Shown here piece by piece: positions 1 to 9,678 of a DNA stretch of 64,000 nucleotides. Location: the NCBI RefSeq assembly GCF_014898815.1, contig NW_026515500.1:1-64000 (forward strand). The letters run 5' to 3'. The notes beneath the pieces were generated by a model. The model did not search any database, was not told the origin of the DNA, and was given only the letters and a program-made list of their open reading frames with translations. Position 1 is the stretch's first letter. Every line of letters starts with the position of its first letter. The stretch comes from Panonychus citri (Eukaryota; Arthropoda; Arachnida; Trombidiformes; Tetranychidae). The translations under genes were made by a program, and so were the position numbers.

Positions 1-88
1 AAGACAAAATATTTTAAATTGGTTCCATTTCTTTACAAACTAAAAGTTCGATTCAAATAAATCTCAATAGCGATTTTGCAAAAAGAGG

Positions 89-1486
89 TCATATAGTTTT
101 GATAAAATAGAGTTTCGCACATGTAGCGGCCCCAGCGAGACCCATTCCGAGTAAAACGCCCCACTTTATGTGGAATAGAGACATTTTCGAGGCTTCTTTT
201 AGACTTGATCGCGGCAGTTGAGGAAAAATTTCGCGGGTGTGCGCGAAGAACTGGACCAGCTCCAATTTTGCAATGTCGATTTCATCTTGCTCATCGTCGA
301 TTAATTCTGTTTTTTCATCAAACAATTCAAGAGCTGCCGTTTCAGCGGCATCGAAATGTTCTTTTTGGAGAGCTTTTTGTTCAGATTGTTCAAAACATTG
401 AAGTTGCTCCAAATAATGATGTCTGGCTAGTAAATGAGCATTATTGATTATGGAAATGTTACTGGTCAATCCATATTCCTCAATATCAATTGATTTGATT
501 GCTGAATGAAAGTAAAAGAAGAGTTAATCATCAGAGACAAGAAATTTTGTAAATGAATTAAATTTACATGTAAGTTGTTCGGTCGCTTCTTTAAAGAGAT
601 TCAAGATCCTCCAACATTCAATTTCCTTTCCTCCATATAATTTGGTGACAATTCTATCGGGTGACAAAATAGATGGCACTAACTCTCTGAGAGCTTGGAC
701 AAATCCAGGTTTCAATTTACTTATTTCTCCATTGAAATCGAGATCTTCAGCTTTGTCTCCCAGTGAAGGTAACATACAACAACCAATGTCCGAATAACAG
801 TTCTCCAATTTGGCCCATGGAGAACAGAATTTATCTTTCTGATTTTCTTTCTTGTATTCCAGGAAATCATATCCTCCTTTGAGTCCAAATTCAAATTCCT
901 TACGATTAGACCAATCTCGGATCATGAACAACAATCGCTGGAAGGCTTTGACTCCAGTTTCGTTTGCCACTCTATCAGCATAATCACTAAATTTGGATAA
1001 AATTGTAATATCATTTGATTGAATGGTTCCCTTCTGATTATAGATTTGAATCGATGAAATAATCGTTGCAATTGTAAAAAATTGACTAACTGTATCGTGG
1101 TTTGTGTGATCATCATAAAAACCCTGAGTGTCCATTAAAATAACAACAATTTTTGAACCATCTTTTCGAGTCAATACAAAAGGTTTAGGCCATAAAACGA
1201 TCCCGACAGTATCTCTCTCAACGCCATCTCTCCATGAGAAACCTCTTAATGGTTCATCCAGATCACCAATCCAATCTTCTTGGTCGTGTCGTTGTAAATA
1301 TCGAAGGAAAAAGTTCAATAGAAAAGATTTTCCTTTTCTCGCATCACCGACAATGGAAACAATAGCAACAGGCAGATTACTTATACCATCTTCCCATGAT
1401 AATAACATCTCGTAGTAGCCTTTCTCATCGAAGACAAATTCATTTGATTGCGAATCAAAATAAATAACTTTCAGAGGTTCGATCAT
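89..1486 (-). CDS. Atlastin-like dynamin-superfamily GTPase, copy 1
   Basis: Two exons, complement(join(89..501, 568..1486)), with a 66 bp GT-AG intron that keeps the frame; the product is 443 aa. The GTPase domain is recognisable by G1 GDARKGKS (residues 47-54), a switch-I Thr at 93 within GFSWRDGVERDT, G3 DTQG (119-122) and the atlastin/GBP-type G4 Arg-Asp in IRDW (190-191). A hydrophobic segment near the C-terminus (last ~25 residues) is a likely membrane anchor. Atlastins fuse ER membranes through GTP-driven dimerisation. This protein is shorter than animal atlastins (about 540 aa) and shows one clear hydrophobic stretch, not an obvious TM pair, so the same role is only inferred. The start at 1486 aligns with the starts of the three paralogues in this window. 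A tract of several hundred bases over the G1-G3 region is nearly identical to copy 2. Confidence 0.82.
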
Positions 1487-2302
1487 TATAATTCTACAGG
1501 AACAAAGGTCACAGTTGGAAAATCGGTAAAAAAATAGAAACTAAAACGGAGAAAAGTCCAATCGGTCTTTCAAAAAGGTAACAACATCGTTACTCTTGAG
1601 ATTTTGTTTTGAATCAAAACTTTTGATCCGAAAAATTGATCGATCACATCGATTTCTGATGAAGAAAATTGATCGATCTCGACTTTCAAAAAAAATCGAT
1701 CGCCCGTGGAAAATTTCAAAGTCGAAAATAGATAATGGATAGAATATTGATAAATTTGATCAGAGAAATAAACGTGAAAATTTCCAGTCTCGAAATGAAC
1801 TGATTGAAAAAGATTAATAATTGAAACTAATCAATTTAATTGTTTGTTTGAATAAGTTTAGGTTTCATTGTTGAAGGGCTAAAAAAAGGCTCGGAGTGCC
1901 TAATAAAATTAAACTGCTACACAATTGAATACTTTGTTCAATTGTTTCAATCGTCAGAACATTTGATTATCATTTGCTAGTCATTAATGTTTACAATTAA
2001 CTTTAGATGTAATGCAAACGTATGAGCTTTGTCGAGTGACAATTTATCGTCTTTTGTCAGAATTGGTCAAATAGATTCTGCTCCTAATGAGGAGATTGAC
2101 AATTTAACTTATATTTTGACTCGAAAGTTTTCATTATGAAAGATTTGATGTATCTCCTTTATGGATTGTTTTTGATCCATCGAGTGTTTATTTATAAAAC
2201 TCCCCGAAAAGCTCCGATTGAAAGTGTTATCAAAATTTAATCAGTTTCTGTAAAATTTCCCAAGGGGAGTATTTATATCGAGTCATTTATCTCTCTGGCT
2301 TT
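1487..2302. other. Intergenic DNA between atlastin-like copies 1 and 2
   Basis: No coding frame worth reporting. It should hold the promoter of copy 1 (next to 1486) and the 3' flank of copy 2. A stretch around 1620-1700 is rich in GATC/ATCGAT words. I see no RNA gene. Confidence 0.5.
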
Positions 2303-2326
2303 CAAATGAGTGTTAGTTTTAAAAAC

Positions 2327-3664
2327 TCATAGTCTCTTTAGCAAGATCAGTTTCCCTACAGTAAAGGCGATTGTGGCTACGACTCCGCTCACTTTGAGCC
2401 AATCGATATTTCTTGGCCTACTGGTGGAAGCTTCGTTCTTTTTGATGGCCTCATCTCGAATACGTTCACAGTAAACAATTAACTCCGCGCGTTTAGAAGA
2501 CACGTGATCATCATAAATTAAATCTGTTCTGTTGTCATACATTTGAATAGCCAGTATCAGTGCAAGATCAAACGTTTTACCAGGAAATAAGGCATGGAAA
2601 AATGTTTTGGAATCATCAAAAGCCTCAATGATGATGGGGCCGTTTTTTATAAATTGCGATTTCTTAGATTCCATAACTAAAGAAAAGAAAAGAAGAGAGA
2701 TATAAAAATAAGACTGAATCAAAGGTAGAAAATTACCTTTATTTTTTGCCAATTTCTTGAAGATCTTTAAGACTTGCCAACATTGAGCTTCCTCTCCTCC
2801 AATTGATTTAGTGACAATTGTGTCTGGTGCTAATAGTGATGGAACTAATTCTCTGAGAGCTTTGACAAATTCAGGTTTCAATTTACTTATTTCTCCATTG
2901 AAATCGAGATCTTCAGCTTTGTCTCCAAGCGAAGGTAACAAACAACAATCAATGTCCAAATAACACTTCTCCAATTTGGCCCATAGAGAACAGAATTTAT
3001 CTTTCTGACTTTCTTTCTTGTATTCCAAGAAATCATATCCTCCTTTGAGTCCAAATTCAAATTCCTTACGATTAGACCAATCTCGGATCACGAACAACAA
3101 TTGCTGAAAGGCCTCAATTCCATTTTCTATTTTGGCTTCACCAGCATAAACTTTAGCATATTCACTGAATTCGGATAAATTTATTAAATCATTTGATTGG
3201 ATGTTTCCATTGAGATTATAGATTAGAATCGATGAACTAATCGTTGAAATGGTGAAAAATTCGCGGACTGTATCGTGCTTTGTGTGATCATCATAAAAAC
3301 CCTGAGTGTCCATTAAAATAACAACAATTTTTGAACCATCTTTTCGAGTCAATACAAAAGGTTTAGGCCATAAAACGATCCCAACAGTATCTCTCTCAAC
3401 GCCATCTCTCCATGAGAAACCTCTTAATGGTTCATCCAGATCACCAATCCAATCTTCTTGGTCGTGTCGTTGTAAATATCGAAGGAAAAAGTTCAATAGA
3501 AAAGATTTTCCTTTTCTCGCATCACCGACAATGGAAACAATAGCAACAGGTAAATCTCTTAGCTCTACATCGAATGATGATAACCACTGAGAGTAAAGTT
3601 TCTCATCGAAAACAAATGTATTCCATAGCGAATTAAAACAAAATACTTTCAAAGGTTTGTTCAT
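2327..3664 (-). CDS. Atlastin-like dynamin-superfamily GTPase, copy 2
   Basis: Two exons, complement(join(2327..2676, 2737..3664)), giving 425 aa. The 60 bp intron (GTAATT...TTTAG) has no stop and a length divisible by three, so an unspliced reading also stays open; the paralogue at 17726 shows this is an intron. Motifs are G1 GDARKGKS (47-54), switch-I Thr93, G3 DTQG (119-122) and IRDW (Arg-Asp 194-195). All look intact. The C-terminus ends in a hydrophobic helix of about 20 residues followed by LLKRL, consistent with a tail anchor facing the cytosol. The gene is transcribed away from the adjacent methyltransferase copy at 3968; the 303 bp between the two starts must serve both. Membrane-fusion activity is inferred from family membership only. 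Confidence 0.85.
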   Translation of the reverse strand: MNKPLKVFCFNSLWNTFVFDEKLYSQWLSSFDVELRDLPVAIVSIVGDARKGKSFLLNFFLRYLQRHDQEDWIGDLDEPLRGFSWRDGVERDTVGIVLWPKPFVLTRKDGSKIVVILMDTQGFYDDHTKHDTVREFFTISTISSSILIYNLNGNIQSNDLINLSEFSEYAKVYAGEAKIENGIEAFQQLLFVIRDWSNRKEFEFGLKGGYDFLEYKKESQKDKFCSLWAKLEKCYLDIDCCLLPSLGDKAEDLDFNGEISKLKPEFVKALRELVPSLLAPDTIVTKSIGGEEAQCWQVLKIFKKLAKNKGNFLPLIQSYFYISLLFFSLVMESKKSQFIKNGPIIIEAFDDSKTFFHALFPGKTFDLALILAIQMYDNRTDLIYDDHVSSKRAELIVYCERIRDEAIKKNEASTSRPRNIDWLKVSGVVATIAFTVGKLILLKRL

Positions 3665-3967
3665 CTTAATTCAATAGGTACAAAGGTCACAATTTGTAAA
3701 ACAAGATTCAAAAATTAAAAAATTTTTAATTTAAAAATCAAAACAAAAAACTTTTCCAAAAAAGTCTAATCGGTTTTTCACTCAAGTGAATTAATAGTTG
3801 AGCGCAATTTTCAATATTCACAAGAAAATCAACTAATCAATGAGATTGAATTTCGAGCCAAGAAAATCACTTTGGTAACAATTAAAATCTTGTCTCTTTC
3901 CAATTCTAAACTTTACAATCTAAACATTGTTGCAAATTGTGATTTCCAATTGTTGTTTGTAAACAAA
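3665..3967. promoter_or_regulatory. Shared divergent promoter region A
   Basis: About 300 bp separate the start codons of atlastin-like copy 2 (minus) and the methyltransferase copy A (plus). The same arrangement and sequence recur at 17432-17725. I see no clear TATA box. The region is very AT-rich and contains a conserved block CACTCAAGTGAATTAATAG. Bidirectional use is inferred from gene orientation. Confidence 0.55.
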
Positions 3968-4687
3968 ATGTCGAATCTCGAAGATGATGATGATCCTCCT
4001 CATCTTTCGGCTGAATCGTTGGCAGCATTGAATGAATTCTCTTGGAACAGAAAACAATCAACAAGATGATTCAAAGAGCTCTGAAGATTGGGTGAGTTAG
4101 AACTTTGTATTAATAATCATTTGATTTACAATTTGTTTCTTATTCTAATTCTAATTGTGATTCTAATTCTTTTCTCTCCATTGAAGGAATTGAGTCAATT
4201 CTGGTACGATGAAGAAACGACTCAATTCTTGGCCGATTCTCTCATTAAAACGATCAATGGAAATGGAGTAATCGGTTGCATCTCATGTCCAACTGTTTAC
4301 ATTAAATTACTTTCCATGATTAAGGAAAATGACAAATATTCTGATGTTCAAGTTTATCTTCTTGAATTTGATCAACGATTCGCTCGGCTAGGACCTAATT
4401 TCGTGTTCTATGATTATCGCGATCCTTTGGCCGTAAAAGAAGTTTTGTCCAGTTCATTTTTCGATATTATTGTTTGTGATCCTCCATTTCTATCGGAAGA
4501 ATGTCTCACCAAAGTCACCGAGACGATTAATTATCTGAAAAAGGAGAAAATTATTCTCAACACTGGAGCGATTCAAAGTAATTTGGTCGACAAATTGTTA
4601 CAATTAAAACCAAGCTCAACTTTCATTCCAAGACACAAAAACAATCTCGCCAATCAATTTGCTTGTTTCTCTAATTTCCCAATTTAA
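3968..4687 (+). pseudogene. EEF1AKMT1-like lysine methyltransferase, frameshifted copy A
   Basis: Exon 1 is 3968..4091 and exon 2 is 4187..4687. Exon 2 is open and reads as the core of EEF1AKMT1 (N6AMT2), with a conserved QFWY start, the motif CDPPF (the NPPF/DPPY-type catalytic motif of these methyltransferases) followed by LSEECL, and a C-terminal FIPRH...NLANQF. In the family this enzyme methylates lysine on translation factor eEF1A. Exon 1 is 124 nt against 129 nt in the inverted copy at 17431. It lacks single bases in two short homopolymer runs (in AATTTCTC and GAAAAACAATC) plus three bases near its end. The net loss of 5 nt puts exon 1 out of frame with exon 2. It is either a pseudogene or an assembly error; both 1-nt losses lie in homopolymers. 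Confidence 0.75.
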
Positions 4688-4724
4688 CCATCAAAGAAAA
4701 TAAATCAACAATTAAAAGATGATC

Positions 4725-5455
4725 AAAGAAAATTTTATCAGCATTAACAGTCTGAATTTCATATTCATCCATTTCTTAGAAACTTTAACCAACATTCACA
4801 TTCATGTATTCATTGATTGTTCAGTTTATGCATTGGAAATGATCAATTAAAGGAATCAAAATTTCTGAAGGAAATTTAAACATCTACATAATTGTCAATC
4901 AAAAATCTCTATTCAATTGAAGTTATTTAATTGTTCCCTTTCAATTCCCAATTGTTAGCAACAATTTGTTACTGTATGAGTAAATGAATTTATTGTTGAA
5001 AACTCAGTAAATCAAGCAAGAAATTTATCCATTAGAGTGACCATGATAATCAATTGATTTTTAATGATGAAAATGATTTATCATCGTCAAGAACAACAAT
5101 TATTAGATAATCACCTGAATGGTTTAATTGTCGAAAGGGTTTTTTTCTCACTGATAAGCGTTGTAATTTACGAAGCAATTAATTTAATTTCTGTTATTGT
5201 GATTTTGGTGATCAGATTTTCTTTGAGTATTTTTAATGATTAAACTTGAAACAATTGTGATGATTTTTCTTATGGCGCGATGAGTTTATTAGCACTTTTG
5301 GGCGATTTAGTTAAGTGTCTATGTGACTTTGATATGTTGTACATTTTACATGATAAGATAGATGATTAACTAATATAAATGAAACAATTGAGATGTTTAA
5401 TTTTTGATACACGAGGAAGAGAAGGGGAAAAATAATATGGCTAATTGATTAGTGA
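4725..5455. other. Intergenic DNA, no gene seen
   Basis: AT-rich sequence between the methyltransferase copy A and the angiomotin-like fragment, both ending here (tail-to-tail). It contains many AATTGATT-type words but no coding frame, hairpin or RNA gene that I can support. Confidence 0.5.
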
Positions 5456-6288
5456 TCACTTTCTTATTAGATGGTCGGAGAAATTTTTTCTTTCCGCTAA
5501 AAGAGCTCTGATTATGGAGCTTCGATTGTTGCTGTTATTGGTTTCATCGGTCGTGATTAGATTGGCGTTATTTTCCTGTGAACTGCAATTAGAATTGGAA
5601 CCTGAGGCGGAGGTGAACAGATTCAGTGACGATGATCGATTGCTCGTAACTGTATTAGCGAGTTGACTTGAGTTTCTTTCCGATGACTTTAGTCTGTACA
5701 GTTCACCTTCCAGTTCAGCGACGGTTCTTTGTGAGGCTTTGAGTGAATTGTCAAGAAGATTAATCAATTCCCTTTGTTCCTTAATCGTTAATCTTTGAGC
5801 TTCCAGTTCATTTTTCTGAAGATCTCTTTCTGCTTTTAGGTTATTATTCTCTTCTCTCAGAATTCCAATGTCTATTTCCAATTTGAGACGCATGTTTTCT
5901 CAATTTTCCATTCTAGTGAAAGACATAGTCAACTCTTCATGGGCCGCATGAACTTTTTGCAATTCCAATTCAAGCTGATGGAAGATTCGTATGGATAGAG
6001 TTTGTTTTCCATGATGGTGGAGATGAAGATCACAAGTGAGAGAAAAAAAAAGAAGAGGGAAAGAGAGAAGAAAAGAAAATGTTATAGATGATTGACACTG
6101 AAAGAGAAAAGAGAAAAACTCACTTTTTGTAATTTGCTTGTTCTCAATGAACAATTGTCTAAACAAGGAACATCTTTATTGTCCATCCTTTGGTTCTCGA
6201 AGTAACTGTAATATCGCTTCAACATTTCGTACTTTTGTACCTCCGCCATTCTCATATCGGTCCCCATGCAGTTCAAATTGTCGGACAT
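5456..6288 (-). pseudogene. Angiomotin-like coiled-coil gene fragment with in-frame stop
   Basis: Two exon-like blocks, 6124..6288 and 5456..5974, join in phase 0 through a GTGAGT...CATCAG intron. The joined reading contains LELELQKVHAAHEEL, which closely resembles the LEVELQKVHEAYENL stretch of vertebrate angiomotins as I remember it. It is followed by a heptad-rich coiled coil with QRELINLLDNSLKASQ, resembling the angiomotin segment before its Cys-containing helix. The C-terminal part becomes Ser/Asn-rich and ends without a PDZ-binding motif. Angiomotins scaffold tight junctions and regulate YAP/Hippo signalling. Only about 230 codons remain of a family normally 650-1000 aa long, and a TGA at 5900-5902 interrupts the frame inside the coiled coil. 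It could be a truncated pseudogene, a partial duplicate, or a gene with a substitution error. Confidence 0.55.
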
Positions 6289-7099
6289 TAAAGGTAAATA
6301 TCAATTCGTTTAAAACAACAACAAAAACAAGAGAGAAAAAAATAAACAACAAATTTTTGTATCGATACTTTTACCGATACTTGATCACTTTTTGTGTTGA
6401 TATTTCTTTGCGTATTGTCGGCATTTTGTTGGAGCGAAAAATATTCACAAAGAGAAATAATTTAACGATTGATGTGACAAATACCGAAATTTTCGTATGT
6501 TTAACAAAATGATTTTTTTCGATTTTCATGGAAAAATTCCAACTTATTTCGATATCAATTCTAGAAAATAGTATTTTTATCTTAGTTCTCGATACGATTC
6601 TATGGATCCATAAACTATTCGCCAAACTTTTGTAACTGACACTTCGATATACAGTCGAAAGAAAAAATTGATATTCTTCAAGTGAAATTACTACTGTACT
6701 TAATTCAATCGATGACCAAACCATTTAGCGAATGCACCTAATTGCTTACTCGCTTATAACATTGAACTGGAGCTCAATGTATTAGTGTAGATGAGACTCA
6801 GGTCCTTCTTGTTTAAATTTGTTCACTTTTGAAACTGATCTAAATTATGAATTTAGCTTAATTGTACGATCGAAATCGAAAATAATCGATTAGTCCCGAG
6901 AATAAATCATTAACTATTAGAAAGAGTCGAACTTATAAAGTATCTATTTTGAAATCTTTAGATTAAATTCAAAAATTCAATGGTTCATAATCGTTAATAT
7001 TCATTAATTGGAAAATAAATTTGGTAAACTAATCAGAAAATCCAAAATCAGTTCATCATTTGGCTGGAAAATTGTTCGTGATTATTTCATCAAATTTGG
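6289..7099. other. Intergenic DNA, no gene seen
   Basis: AT-rich spacer between the angiomotin-like fragment and PLPBP. A 117-codon open stretch on the minus strand (6371-6724) has no recognisable motif, no homologue that I know and biased composition, so I do not call it. Confidence 0.45.
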
Positions 7100-8380
7100 T
7101 TACTTTTTGTACTCTCGTCGCCCAAAAATCGTACTTCCGACTCGCACATTACTACTTCCCATTAGAATCTAAGAATAAAAATTATAAGAACAATTGATTA
7201 GAAAATTTTCTCGATGAGTAATTAAAAATTGGCCTAAGTAATAACAACGAACCGCAGTCTCGAAATCAGATGACATTCCCATTGATAACTCAAATTCATC
7301 AGGATCGTAGTCAAATTTACTGCAAACTTCATGTTTACATTTAACTAATTGTTCAAAATCGGGATTAAGATCATCACTTTGACTATTATCGTAAGAGCCA
7401 ATAGTCATAAGACCAACCAACTCGAGTGATTGACAATTAGTACGTATATGATTAACCAAATCAACAACCTTTTCAGGCTCCACTCCACCTTTATCTAGTT
7501 AGCAAATTAAACATCCAAATGATGAAATAAAAGTTGATTAAGTGTCCATTTTATGCCATATGAATAATGGTCATCTCGACATTATTAATAGGACTCACTT
7601 TCCTCTCCGCTTGTATTAACTTGGACCATAATTTTCACTCTTTTGCCAGGAAAGTTGCGTTTCAATGAGGAATTGGCAAGATCAGCAATCAATTGACTAT
7701 CAATTGTCTCCCAAATACTCAAGTTTTTTGATCCTAATTAGAAAGAAAAACAAACAAAATTAAATATCTGTCAACAATTAACAACATTTCAATCTAATTA
7801 CCAAGTAATTTGTTAATCTGCTTCTTCTGTACTCTCCCAATGAAGTGCCATTGAATATCTGGACATTTATTCAACAACTTGAAATATCCTCATAATATTA
7901 GAGTCATTTACTAATCACAAAGTTGACAATTAACTTACCTCTTGATCATGACTTTTCTCAGAAAGTTCATTAACCTGATTTCAAAAAGAAAACAATGATT
8001 TAATTGCAGCAAACAATCAAAATAAATCAAATGATAGTAAAGACACTTACATAATTTTCACCGAAATGTCTTTGTCCATAACCATAAGCGTCGATAATTA
8101 ATTGTTTTGGTTTTGTTTTACTCACAGCGACTAATCTTACATTGATTTTACGAAGATTCTTTAAGAAAAGAAACAATTAAAACCATGAAAATAATCAATC
8201 AATGAGAATTTACAAATGTCAACAAAAAACATATGATGAAAGGAAAATAGGTGAAGATAATCAAAGAGGAGAAATAAAATTGATTCTGATTAATATACTT
8301 ACCTCTGGCCTTTTATCACAAGCTTGTTTGATCCTATTGAGAACTTGGGCTAATGAAGAAGCGACAGTTAATTCACTCAT
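7100..8380 (-). CDS. Pyridoxal phosphate homeostasis protein (PLPBP/PROSC, YggS family)
   Basis: Seven exons rebuild a complete 247 aa protein: complement(join(7100..7168, 7253..7494, 7599..7733, 7802..7877, 7939..7974, 8051..8158, 8303..8380)). All junctions keep the frame. The family is a TIM-barrel PLP carrier that buffers pyridoxal phosphate in cytosol and mitochondria. Diagnostic stretches are RLVAVSKTKP with the PLP-binding Lys40, YGQRHFGENYVNEL, WHFIGRVQKKQ, VQVNTSGEE, LVGLMTIG, and ELSMGMSSDFETA followed by RVGSTIFGRREY at the C-terminus. Human PLPBP is 275 aa. Exon 3 encodes only 12 residues. The last intron uses a weak GTTCGT donor, but the joined reading matches the family perfectly. 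Introns are about 60-145 bp. Confidence 0.93.
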
Positions 8381-9678
8381 ATTTCTAATCATTTGATTAT
8401 CGAATCACAAAAGCACAATTAAGAAAAAGAAAACAAAATTCAAACAAAAACAACGAGAAAATGAAGTAAACAGTCAAGTCTTTTTCCTCCACAAGGACTC
8501 GAGGGGATTTTCACCTTAACTAGATTGTGGGATTGAGGAAATTAATCAGAGACGATGAAGATGATTAAGGAATTAAGGAATTAAGAGATTTAAGTTAGTT
8601 GTAAATAGAGAGATGGGCTTGTTTTTTAATTATTCTTATTAATAATTATTGTTAATAGAATTACAATCAAGTGTTTTGATCATCTTGTGGGTTTAAAGGT
8701 TCGATAGCCATGGTTAGTTTATGGTCGATTAAATCAGATTCAAGTTGGATTCACTTTTCTCCACGGGGCTTAATTGTAGGAAAATAGTAGAACAAAAAAG
8801 AAGATTATTATTTAATTGTAACATTTACTTAATAGTTATTAATAATTAACATGTTTGATCTTCTTTCCAATTTACAATTAACATTAAATTCTCAATGTTA
8901 CAGAAACAAATTGCTTTTACACATGGAAATTATTCAATTGTTCTTAATTGGTTATGTTTCAATTATAATGAAAACATAAATCAAATCGATGGTTGAATGA
9001 TAATTAATCTTCAACAAAGATTTAGTTATTTTATCAATGGTCTAAATGGTGAAGATGATGATTAAGAGAATTTATGGAAAAGATGATTAATATTTAAGAT
9101 TTTGTGACAGTAAAAACAATTAAATATCGACATTGATCTTGACTTTTTCTCTCTCTTTCTCTCTTTTAAATAAAATATTTCTTAGATGATTAACAAAATA
9201 CTAATTAAAAATTTTGGAATCACAATAAGAAATCTAAGAGCTTTTTAGACAACGGAAAAAGGAGTAAATGTAATTAGAGTGGAGCGGATTGGCGATACAA
9301 AGGGAACGAAAATGATTAGCAAATTTTCACAATAATCTCTAATTGTCAAATGGGAAGATGATTTTCCTTTTCTGGTTAACAATTAGTTGAATCAACTAAA
9401 ATTATTGTATTATCAAATCTGAGTAATCTTTTTCTCTTCGCTGGATTGGTTAATTATTAAATCATCTAATCATTTTTTTTTCTTCATTGGTATAGCATCA
9501 AATTGCTGTGATTTGTTATCGTTTGTTAACATTACAATTTATCAGTTGTTCAATAATATTTAATTATTGATGGTACTGAAGTTTACTGAACTGGATTTAT
9601 TCATATTTATGTTTTCCCATACGAAATATCTAACTGATCTTTCTCTCCAAAAATTAAATGAAGTTATAATCAACGACG
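8381..9678. other. Intergenic DNA, PLPBP upstream and TUT downstream flanks
   Basis: About 1.3 kb without a supported gene. It contains the presumptive PLPBP promoter next to 8380 and the 3' flank of the uridylyltransferase next to 9679. I see no TATA box or RNA gene that I would defend. Confidence 0.5.

Larger units (their letters stand above)
2303..4724. repeat. Inverted duplication, arm A
   Basis: This segment reappears in reverse orientation at about 16679-19108. It carries an atlastin-like gene and an EEF1AKMT1-type gene head-to-head around a shared upstream region. Homology begins in the 3' flank of the atlastin gene (around 2303) and ends just after the methyltransferase stop, where both copies read ATTAAAAGATGATC and then diverge. 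The methyltransferase halves are almost identical, whereas the atlastin halves differ at many positions. Boundaries were read by eye and may be off by some bases. Confidence 0.85.

Noticed and set aside
1128..1415. Plus-strand open frame, repeated identically at 3306-3590
   Set aside because: It is the antisense of the conserved GTPase core of the atlastin-like genes; identity follows from that.
6371..6724. 117-codon minus-strand frame
   Set aside because: No motif, biased composition, no intron or promoter context.
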